Below are positions 1-5,047 of a DNA stretch of 5,140 nt, piece after piece. Each line of letters opens with the position of its first letter. Position 1 is the stretch's first letter. The notes under the pieces were generated by a model. That model saw only the letters and a list, made by a program, of their open reading frames with translations, did not search any database and had not been told where the DNA came from. A program made the translations under genes and the position numbers. Location of the stretch: assembly GCA_964394085.1 (NCBI GenBank), contig CAYMWF010000087.1:14739-19878 (forward strand). The letters are read 5' to 3'. Source of the stretch: CAYMWF01 sp964394085 [NCBI: uncultured Gemmatimonadota bacterium] (lineage in GTDB: Bacteria > GCA-2686955 > CAYMWF01).

Positions 1-149
1 GCGCCGCTCTCCCGCTCGTCCGGGGCGCCGCTCTCCCGCTCGTCCGGGGCGCCGCTCTCCCGCTCGTCCGGGGCGCCGCCCTCCCGCTCGTCCGGGGCGC
101 CGCTCTCCCGCTCGTCCGGGGCGCCGCCCTCCCGCTCGTCTGGGGCGCC
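1..149. repeat. 24-bp GC-rich tandem repeat array, six full copies, cut by the window edge
   Basis: Six head-to-tail copies of a 24-bp unit occupy 1-24, 25-48, 49-72, 73-96, 97-120 and 121-144, with a 5-bp partial copy at 145-149. The copies are identical except for unit position 8 (T in copies 1, 2, 3 and 5; C in 4 and 6) and unit position 21 (T instead of C in copy 6). There are no spacers. Because 24 is a multiple of three and no unit contains a stop, all six frames are open. On the + strand the frame of the downstream gene reads A-A-L-P-L-V-R-G repeatedly. On the - strand one frame reads P-D-E-R-E-(S/G)-G-A. Each of these frames sees one silent and one replacement difference, so the variation does not choose between them. 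The array may be the end of a coding repeat, or a non-coding minisatellite. Its true length is unknown because it reaches the edge. Confidence 0.95.
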
Positions 150-173
150 TCTCACCTGTTCCCGACAAGGTCG

Positions 174-995
174 GTGATCGAGGGGTTCGGCGCTATCTCT
201 TCCGACAACCGGCGGATCATCACCGTTTCCTCCATTTTGATTCTGGCAGGCGGCCTTGTTTCGTTCGGGGTTTCAGATGCTGAAGCCGCCGTGCCGCAGG
301 AAGCTTCTCAGAATCGACCGGAGCCTGCCGCCATGCCGGAAGAAGCTTCCCAGGATCGACCGGAGCCCGCCGCCGTACAAGTCGTAATCGAGGAATCCGA
401 CAATATTTACACTGCAAAAACCGGAAGATACTCGCTGAAGGAGGGTGATTGTTCGGTGATGTGGGAGGTAGAGGTGCCGCGTGATGAGGATAAGAAGATC
501 ACGCTGAGGACGAGATACCCGATCGGCATCGGGTGTTCTCTGTCGTTCGAAGAACAGCTCCCGCTTCACAGGCGGGTTCTAAAGAGGCTCCTGGAGGACT
601 GGGATTCGGCCCGCTTCTCCCTCCTGTTCACGGGGCCGTTCAGCAGGCTGGATCCCGCCGGAACGTGGAATCTCCGTATCGCCCTGGCAGCCGCCTCCTC
701 GGCCGACTGGAAAGAATATTGCGCGAACTACCCGAACCACGGGCACGGGAAAACATCGAATACGATTTTCGTAGAAACGGTTAATAGCTCGAACGCCTGC
801 AGGGAGCTCGCAGGACTGTTCGCGGAATTCGGCATGCGGATCAGGCTCGATTCGGTCGAGAAGGTCTTTGCGCAAAAGGCGAAAGATCTGCCCTTTCATC
901 AGCGGCTGAAAACCCGCGGCGTCGAAGACAATCCAAACATTTTCTACGATGCGGGGATGAACTACTTCAAGATCTCTCCGGGTGAACAGCGGTGA
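174..995 (+). CDS. Exported protein of unknown function with N-terminal signal peptide
   Basis: A 273-aa protein that I do not recognise. Residues 13-38 look like a signal peptide: a basic Arg-Arg pair, a hydrophobic run (ITVSSILILAGGLVSFGV) and a likely cleavage site near A-E-A-A (36-39). Residues 40-67 are a tandem duplication of a 14-residue Pro/Glu/Ala-rich segment (xPxEASQxRPEPAA), probably a flexible linker. The rest (about 70-273) looks like one globular domain with four cysteines (C93, C121, C183, C209), an even number that could form disulfides outside the cytoplasm. It also has a small His cluster (H189, H191 in N-H-G-H-G). The GTG start at 174 is chosen because it places the signal peptide near the N terminus; only a weak AAGG lies four bases upstream. 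The frame stays open to the left edge through the tandem repeat, so a longer product cannot be excluded. It stops at TGA 993-995, with no hairpin terminator seen after it. Confidence 0.75.
   Translation: MIEGFGAISSDNRRIITVSSILILAGGLVSFGVSDAEAAVPQEASQNRPEPAAMPEEASQDRPEPAAVQVVIEESDNIYTAKTGRYSLKEGDCSVMWEVEVPRDEDKKITLRTRYPIGIGCSLSFEEQLPLHRRVLKRLLEDWDSARFSLLFTGPFSRLDPAGTWNLRIALAAASSADWKEYCANYPNHGHGKTSNTIFVETVNSSNACRELAGLFAEFGMRIRLDSVEKVFAQKAKDLPFHQRLKTRGVEDNPNIFYDAGMNYFKISPGEQR
291..374 (+). repeat. 42-bp in-frame tandem duplication inside the unknown exported gene
   Basis: Two adjacent 42-bp copies (291-332 and 333-374) match at 36 of 42 bases and encode V-P-Q-E-A-S-Q-N-R-P-E-P-A-A and M-P-E-E-A-S-Q-D-R-P-E-P-A-A. 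The copies keep frame and lie directly after the predicted signal peptide, so the duplicated segment is probably a spacer between the membrane-exit region and the folded domain. Confidence 0.95.
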
Positions 996-1057
996 AAAGC
1001 AGCAGCTGACCGGTTGCATGATAAAGCGATCTCCAGGCAGAGGTAATCACGAAAAGT

Positions 1058-1066
1058 TGATATAAT
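1058..1066 (+). promoter_or_regulatory. Extended -10 promoter candidate for the selenoprotein rhodanese gene
   Basis: TGATATAAT is a perfect extended -10 element (TG-n-TATAAT) in a short AT-rich patch of otherwise GC-rich DNA. A second TATAAT follows at 1074-1079. No convincing -35 hexamer lies 16-18 bp upstream of either, which is tolerable for an extended -10 promoter. A start near 1073 would give a leader of about 145 bases before the gene at 1219. This is inferred from the motif only. Confidence 0.4.
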
Positions 1067-1147
1067 CGATGCATATAATAATTTCTATGGAACTCATAGC
1101 CGTCTCGAGGTTAGAAATGATGATAAGGACTGGCGGATTCAACCGTC

Positions 1148-1201
1148 CCGGGAGCGACCCGGCAGTCGTCCCCCTTCCGAGCTCCGATTGTCCGAATCGG
1201 A
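1148..1201 (+). promoter_or_regulatory. Two hairpins in the 5' leader just upstream of the ribosome binding site
   Basis: Two perfect inverted repeats lie in the leader. The first is CCGGG at 1148-1152 with CCCGG at 1158-1162 (loop AGCGA). The second is TCCGATT at 1183-1189 with AATCGGA at 1195-1201 (loop GTCCG). The second ends five bases before the Shine-Dalgarno core. Neither is followed by a T tract, so they do not look like terminators. They could stabilise the mRNA or affect ribosome access. No known riboswitch fold is recognised. Confidence 0.45.
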
Positions 1202-1205
1202 CTGA

Positions 1206-1212
1206 AAGGAGA
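1206..1212 (+). promoter_or_regulatory. Strong Shine-Dalgarno sequence that fixes the start at 1219
   Basis: AAGGAGA at 1206-1212, with its GGAG core at 1208-1211, lies seven bases before ATG 1219-1221. It selects this ATG over the in-frame ATG at 1069, which would add 50 residues of non-signal-like sequence ahead of an obvious signal peptide. Confidence 0.85.
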
Positions 1213-1218
1213 ATCAAG

Positions 1219-1701
1219 ATGATTATCAAGAATACCGGATTGATGATAAAGAGAGCTTTCCTGCTGCCGGCCCTGTTTCTTTTTTCGGCTGCGGGCGCCG
1301 GCGGGGGTAATGTATCCGCCGAAGGTTCCGGAACAGCGGAAACAGCTGAAAAGTCAACCGTCGGGACCGGAGTGATCACAGCCGAAAATATCGAACGGGT
1401 TGCGCCGGACCGGGTGCGCGGAGAGGTGCAGGAGGGTAAAGCGCTTCTAGTCTGCGCCTATGATGATGATAAGAAATATGAAAAAATGAACCTGGAAGGT
1501 TCTATCTCTTACCTGGCTTTGCTCGACAAACTGCCGGTCTTACCGAAAGAAACATCGATCTACTTCTACTGAGGCTGACCTCGCGAAGCGAGCGCCGCCG
1601 GTCGGGCGGTCGAACTGAACTCGAAAGGTTACGTCAACGCGAAAGTTCTGAAAGACGGAGTGAAGGGCTGGGATGATGCCGGTTACGGGCGCGCCCGGTA
1701 A
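1219..1701 (+). CDS. Exported rhodanese-domain selenoprotein with two selenocysteines (Sec118-Gly-Sec120)
   Basis: A 160-aa product if the in-frame TGA codons at 1570-1572 and 1576-1578 are read as selenocysteine. Residues 1-35 form a signal peptide (K-R, then AFLLPALFLFSAAGA, likely cleavage near V-S-A-E). Residues about 52-156 are a rhodanese fold: G-K-A-L-L-V-C-A-Y at 73-81, E-G-S-I-S at 93-97, the strand S-I-Y-F-Y at 113-117, active-site loop U-G-U-P-R-E-A-S at 118-125, then G-Y-V-N-A-K-V-L-K-D-G-V-K-G-W-D-D-A-G-Y at 137-156. Rhodaneses of this subtype read Y-C-x-C-P-x-E-A-[ST], so both TGA codons replace cysteines, including the sulfur-carrying nucleophile (position 118). The family transfers sulfane sulfur or related chalcogens; here the role would be outside the cytoplasm. 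The only cysteine is C79. Frame and conservation continue intact to TAA 1699-1701. A standard gene call would stop at 1572 and lose the active site. A pseudogene with two nonsense changes is the main alternative. Confidence 0.85.
1580..1592 (+). other. Small hairpin directly after the second UGA
   Basis: CTCGC (1580-1584) and GCGAG (1588-1592) pair perfectly around a GAA loop, starting one base after the second UGA and seven bases after the first. A ribosome paused with UGA in its A site would probably cover and melt this hairpin, so it may act on the approaching ribosome or form the lower part of a larger SECIS fold. It also encodes the conserved P-R-E-A-S residues, so part of the complementarity could be chance. 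Confidence 0.5.
1594..1610 (+). promoter_or_regulatory. Bacterial SECIS-like hairpin with GGUC in its apical loop
   Basis: CCGCC (1595-1599) pairs with GGCGG (1605-1609) around the loop GGUCG (1600-1604). G1594-U1610 can add a wobble pair. The loop starts 21 bases after the second UGA and 27 bases after the first. Bacterial SECIS elements lie inside the coding region just after the UGA and present an apical loop with a G-U pair of bases to SelB; the E. coli fdhF loop also contains GGUC. One hairpin could serve both UGA codons. The GC-rich setting makes short hairpins common, so the support comes from position and loop sequence together, and no folding energy was computed. Confidence 0.6.
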
Positions 1702-1729
1702 AAAAATCGTTCACTCGGGGTGCGGACGA
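1700..1729 (-). terminator. Weak candidate Rho-independent terminator for the CotH-type gene
   Basis: Read on the - strand, an imperfect hairpin (TCGT/ACGA outer stem and CAC/GTG inner stem, loop CCCGA, with an unpaired internal bulge) is followed directly by seven T residues (complement of A1700-A1706). It lies about 50-80 bases past the TAG stop of the - strand gene, in the spacer between convergent genes. The stem is short and interrupted, so this is a tentative call. The T tract overlaps the TAA stop of the rhodanese gene. Confidence 0.3.
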
Positions 1730-1781
1730 AGACGGCTTGAATATGAGATGCGAAATGGGTGATTGATTTTATCCCGCACCC
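1718..1781. repeat. 8-bp inverted repeat spanning the convergent intergenic spacer
   Basis: GGGTGCGG at 1718-1725 is the exact reverse complement of CCGCACCC at 1774-1781, with 48 bp between the arms. The right arm touches the stop codon of the - strand gene. It could let a transcript from either direction form a 3' stem, or it may be chance in GC-rich DNA. Confidence 0.45.
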
Positions 1782-4700
1782 TAACCCGGGTTCGCCTCGC
1801 CGGGAGTCGCATAGGGGAGGAAGGTGATATCGTCCCCACCGTCCGGGGTTCGTCCGTATACAAGGTCGTCGTGGAGATCGGGGAACACGATCCGGTCGAT
1901 CACCATGTTTCCCCTGATATCCAGGTCGTAGATTCCGATCTCCTCGCCGCCGGCGCCGAGTTTGAAGTTGGTGTGAAACACTCCCTGCTCTACATCGTCG
2001 TCGCACCATACCACCAGGTGACCGCCTGGAGGAATCTGCCCACCTTCAAGGAATTTCCATTTCCTCGGTTCGGCGGCGTCATCCGACAGGTACAGGCCGC
2101 CCAGACTTACGGTGCGGCCCGAAGGATTGTAGATTTCGAACCAGTCGTCATACTGGTCGTTTTCATCCAGCCAGGTCGTGTCGTTGTCGGCCATTATCTC
2201 GTTGACCAGCAGAGGGACCGGACGGTGGTCTCTCAGGAAAACCTTTTTCGAAACCTGGTCGAGAACAGTCAGGCCCGGAACGGTGAGGTTTGCGTAAATC
2301 GTTACCCCTACGGCGGGCAGGCCCGACGGGACATGAATCCGTACCGTTTCGGTGAATGAGCCCCATCCGTCGAGATGGAACGGTATCACCTTTATAGTCT
2401 GGAGGTACTCTCCGTATCCCGCCTTCAACTCGATTGCGCAGTCGGCTCCGAATTCCCTGTTGTTCCAGACGTATACGAGCATCGAAAGGGTGTCCCCCGT
2501 GAGCACCTCGTAAGGGGTTTCCAGATGAATGTTCGCGATCGGGGGGGAGTCGTTGGCCGCTCCGAAAGTGGGGTAGGCCGCCGGAGCAGTGATAGCGCAG
2601 CAGTCGGGTGTTCGGACCACGGGCATATCGGGCAGGGCCGGGAAGGATATTTCTAAATAGTTTACCGGATCTCCCTGGCTGTCGAACAGCCCTATGAACC
2701 CGGTTCCCGGCTCGACCCTGAACGATGCGTGCAATTCACCTTCTCCGGGCTCTCCGTCCAGCCAGAACACCAGGAATTCCTTTTCTCCTATGTTGACGCC
2801 CGCGGGGATTTGCCATTTGAAGGGATCGCCGGGATCGTCGGAGAGCCACAACCCGCCGAGCGGGATTGTTTCATTGCCGAAATTGCAGATTTCCACCCAC
2901 GGTTCGTGCTCCCAGTATTCATCCACGGCACCCGTGACGTTCAGGCGGAGCAGCTCGTTGATGAAGAGGTTTACGTTCGGATCGGGGGCGAAGGTTTCGA
3001 GCTGGCTGAAAATGTTGTTACGCCGGTTCTCGGCGAACTGTTCGAGTTTGCCTCTCTCGTTCAGGAACTTCGTCATGTCTTCCCGACCGTATTTCATGAT
3101 ATCCCGCTCGGCTTCGGGAGCCAGGAGGGTATATTCCCGGTCGATCATATCGTGAACAACGGGCAGGATGAACGGATCGTTCAGCAGCTCCTCGACGCGC
3201 ACCGCGAACATGCGCCGGTACTGGGGCGTTTCCATGAGACGGGTGTAGAGCCTGTTCCAGAAGAAGAGAAGAACGGGGTGATCCCTCGTGCAGATATCGA
3301 GCGCCTGCCCGACATCGCTCCACGACTCGTTCAGATCCCACGGGATGAATTCGAACAGCCCGGTTTCCGAATCCATGTACAGGTAATAGTTCCAGCCGGT
3401 GAAATCAAAATTCGCAATAATAGCCTGTCCTGCATAATAGTTGAAAAAACCGTCGACATCCAGGTAGTCGAGGACCTCCGTCAGGAAGATACCATCTGGT
3501 GAATCGTTGGTCGTCTCGATGAATTCAGCCAGGCGCTCGAAATCTTCATAGGTGCCGTACTCGAGCTCATACCCGGAGTAGTATCTCGATATCTCCGGGC
3601 GTTTGCTGAAATCCCCGTCTATCGCCTTCCAGATGGTTCCCGTCCTGCCGCGGTTTTCAAGGAAATGTTCATCAACCTGCTCCGCCATGGTGAAGATACC
3701 TGCGAAAACATCGTTCCGTTCGAGATGGATGAATTCAGCCAGCCCCGACAGGCACCCCGTGCCGTTCATTACGTCGTAGCTCATCTTCTCGCGGATCATC
3801 GACTTGTCGGTCCATTCCGCCTGGAGGTTCAATTTCACGTGGCCGTTATAGAACGGCGGATCCAGCCTGATTTTATGACTCTTTTTGGGTAGATTCCGGG
3901 TCGTGTTCCCCCTGTACCTGAGCCCGATGTCCGGCCAGTCGTCGTACAGCGTGTGAAAATCTGCCGGCAGATAATCGTTTCTGCTGCGATAAACGTTCAG
4001 GTAGGTCAGATATTCTTCGCTCATCTCGTATCCGAAAACCTGGAGGGGGGATTCCCCGGACCGGATCGGAGATACCGTTATCGGCGGAGATGGGGAGCTT
4101 GCCACACCGCCGCCGCTCACGGCGACGAGCCTGTACTGGTACTCATGATCCGGATCCAGGCCCCTGTCTACAAAGCATACGGCTGCAATCGGATCTCCGG
4201 TTATCTCGACCTCCTCACCTCCGGAAGTAAGATCCTTCCTGAAAACCTCTACTCCCAGGTCGGTTCTTTCATAGTAAGGGGTCCAGGTCAGGATGACCTC
4301 GCCGTACCCGGCGATTGCCGATAGCCCTTCCGGCACCGGGGGAGCGGATCCGCCGACCGCCACCTCTTCCACGTGGATGGAGTTGATCATCGGAGCGCCC
4401 GTGATAAAAACGGGATTGATGTTGAGCTGACCGTCGGTCACTTCGATGATGCGCCGCAGGTTGAGGGCATAGAGCCGGTCCACGCGGCGGTAGATATCCA
4501 GGCTGTCTACCAGGATTTCACCTTCGGCCGCGATATGGAATTCCCGGAGACCCCGCCAGTGCTTGTCCCATTCAACAAAATGCATCGATACGAGGTAGCG
4601 CCCGTTCGGCAGATCGAACCTGTATTCTTCCCACCCGTCGACGCGGGTGGTCACCATCTTTTTCAGCTGCACCCCTGGAATGAGCCCCCCCACATCCTCG

Positions 4701-4966
4701 GCCAGCCACCCCTCCGCCTTTTCTTTGCCGCCGAAACGGCCCGCGCCGTTTTCCACCGTGTAGAGGCGATCGATCTCGTATACAGCGCCGTCCAGGGGCG
4801 TCAGCTTTCTTGCGCCTCCGCAGTTGAACCCGTACTGGTAAGCGTCCGCCGCCGCCGGCGCAGTCATCCATGTCAGTCCCGCCAGAAGTGCGACTATTAT
4901 TGAGCAGTTGATTCTACCTGACTTATTAGTCAGGGCTTGGTTGCCGCAGCTGATATTCAAAAGCAT
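1781..4966 (-). CDS. Large secreted CotH-kinase-type protein with malectin, FN3 and two lamin-tail domains
   Basis: A 1061-aa secreted protein. In order: signal peptide 1-42 (hydrophobic SIIVALLAGLTWM, cleavage near A-A-A-D-A); malectin-like carbohydrate-binding domain about 44-205; fibronectin III about 209-300; CotH kinase-like domain about 305-655; lamin-tail domain about 664-805; an unassigned beta-rich segment 808-912; second lamin-tail domain 917-1061. CotH evidence is the R-Y-R-G-N-T-T-R-N-L-P-K-K-S-H-K-I motif at 350-366, N-F-D-F-T-G-W-N-Y-Y at 519-528 and F-I-P-W-D-L-N at 540-546. D521 and D544 are 23 residues apart, as are the two catalytic aspartates I recall for Bacillus CotH, so kinase activity is plausible. 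The lamin-tail signature N-E-I-M-A...D-W-F-E-I-Y-N...L-G-G-L-Y-L-S-D-D is clear in the second copy. Such proteins are found outside the cytoplasm in environmental bacteria; the substrate is unknown. The ATG at 4966 is preferred over 5026 because of its Shine-Dalgarno sequence and promoter position. No sorting tail or membrane anchor is seen. It stops at TAG. Confidence 0.9.
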   Translation of the reverse strand: MLLNISCGNQALTNKSGRINCSIIVALLAGLTWMTAPAAADAYQYGFNCGGARKLTPLDGAVYEIDRLYTVENGAGRFGGKEKAEGWLAEDVGGLIPGVQLKKMVTTRVDGWEEYRFDLPNGRYLVSMHFVEWDKHWRGLREFHIAAEGEILVDSLDIYRRVDRLYALNLRRIIEVTDGQLNINPVFITGAPMINSIHVEEVAVGGSAPPVPEGLSAIAGYGEVILTWTPYYERTDLGVEVFRKDLTSGGEEVEITGDPIAAVCFVDRGLDPDHEYQYRLVAVSGGGVASSPSPPITVSPIRSGESPLQVFGYEMSEEYLTYLNVYRSRNDYLPADFHTLYDDWPDIGLRYRGNTTRNLPKKSHKIRLDPPFYNGHVKLNLQAEWTDKSMIREKMSYDVMNGTGCLSGLAEFIHLERNDVFAGIFTMAEQVDEHFLENRGRTGTIWKAIDGDFSKRPEISRYYSGYELEYGTYEDFERLAEFIETTNDSPDGIFLTEVLDYLDVDGFFNYYAGQAIIANFDFTGWNYYLYMDSETGLFEFIPWDLNESWSDVGQALDICTRDHPVLLFFWNRLYTRLMETPQYRRMFAVRVEELLNDPFILPVVHDMIDREYTLLAPEAERDIMKYGREDMTKFLNERGKLEQFAENRRNNIFSQLETFAPDPNVNLFINELLRLNVTGAVDEYWEHEPWVEICNFGNETIPLGGLWLSDDPGDPFKWQIPAGVNIGEKEFLVFWLDGEPGEGELHASFRVEPGTGFIGLFDSQGDPVNYLEISFPALPDMPVVRTPDCCAITAPAAYPTFGAANDSPPIANIHLETPYEVLTGDTLSMLVYVWNNREFGADCAIELKAGYGEYLQTIKVIPFHLDGWGSFTETVRIHVPSGLPAVGVTIYANLTVPGLTVLDQVSKKVFLRDHRPVPLLVNEIMADNDTTWLDENDQYDDWFEIYNPSGRTVSLGGLYLSDDAAEPRKWKFLEGGQIPPGGHLVVWCDDDVEQGVFHTNFKLGAGGEEIGIYDLDIRGNMVIDRIVFPDLHDDLVYGRTPDGGDDITFLPYATPGEANPG
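4917..4934. repeat. Perfect 7-bp hairpin in the signal-peptide coding region
   Basis: CCTGACT (4917-4923) and AGTCAGG (4928-4934) pair perfectly around a four-base loop. The hairpin begins about 32 bases inside the - strand gene, in the n-region of the signal peptide. As mRNA it could slow early translation; as DNA it could be an operator downstream of the start. Either use is inference. Confidence 0.4.
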
Positions 4967-4974
4967 TCCAGGCT

Positions 4975-4979
4975 CTCCC
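4975..4979 (-). promoter_or_regulatory. Shine-Dalgarno sequence that fixes the CotH-type gene start at 4966
   Basis: Read on the - strand, GGGAG (4979 to 4975) lies eight bases before ATG 4966-4964. The in-frame ATG at 5026 has only the AT-rich sequence ACAAAAAATAGATT before it and no purine-rich site. Starting at 4966 also brings the hydrophobic signal segment closer to the N terminus. Confidence 0.75.
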
Positions 4980-4988
4980 ATTATGTAT

Positions 4989-4997
4989 ATAATATCA
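4989..4997 (-). promoter_or_regulatory. Extended -10 promoter candidate for the CotH-type gene
   Basis: Read on the - strand, TGATATTAT (4997 to 4989) is an extended -10 element (TG-n-TATTAT, five of six to TATAAT). Transcription would begin near 4982, giving a short leader of about 16 bases that still holds the Shine-Dalgarno sequence and excludes the upstream ATG at 5026. A TTGAAA lies further upstream but at 22 bp, too far for a standard -35. Confidence 0.4.
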
Positions 4998-5035
4998 CGA
5001 TCAAGTATAATCCGGATTTCAACCATAATCTATTT

Positions 5036-5047
5036 TTTGTGCACAAA
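5036..5047. promoter_or_regulatory. 12-bp perfect palindrome upstream of the CotH-type gene, operator candidate
   Basis: TTTGTGCACAAA is a perfect 12-bp palindrome about 40 bp upstream of the candidate -10 element of the - strand gene, a position that suits a dimeric regulator acting as an activator. It does not match a consensus that I can name. The remaining bases to the right edge (5048-5140) show no gene that I can support. Confidence 0.35.

Noticed and set aside
1-149. CRISPR array
   Set aside because: The 24-bp units are directly adjacent with no unique spacers, and no cas gene is present.
579-1019. - strand open frame opposite the unknown exported gene
   Set aside because: Its translation has no signal or domain, and the + strand frame has a signal peptide and an in-frame duplication, which support the + strand as coding.
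1069-1218. Upstream ATG at 1069 as start of the rhodanese gene
   Set aside because: It adds 50 residues before an obvious signal peptide and overlaps the promoter candidate; ATG 1219 has an excellent Shine-Dalgarno sequence.
1219-1572. Complete 117-aa protein ending at TGA 1570-1572
   Set aside because: It would end immediately before the rhodanese catalytic loop, while the same frame continues with intact conserved rhodanese sequence to TAA 1699.
1570-1578. Pseudogene with two nonsense mutations
   Set aside because: Both changes would have to hit exactly the two active-site cysteine codons and nothing else, with no frameshift and the rest of the domain intact. Not excluded, but less likely than Sec.
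1570-1578. Reassignment of UGA to Trp or Gly in this genome
   Set aside because: The positions are cysteine sites in relatives, Trp is encoded by TGG throughout, and the gene at 174-995 appears to end normally at a TGA.
1686-1697. GC-rich palindrome CGGGCGCGCCCG as a + strand terminator
   Set aside because: It is followed by A residues, not T, and lies inside the rhodanese coding sequence before its stop.
1763-3502. Long + strand open frames (for example 1763-2359 and 2729-3502)
   Set aside because: They are antisense to the clearly coding CotH-type gene and show no recognisable domains.
4967-5026. ATG at 5026 as start of the CotH-type gene
   Set aside because: No ribosome binding site, it lies upstream of the promoter candidate, and it pushes the signal peptide 20 residues further from the N terminus.
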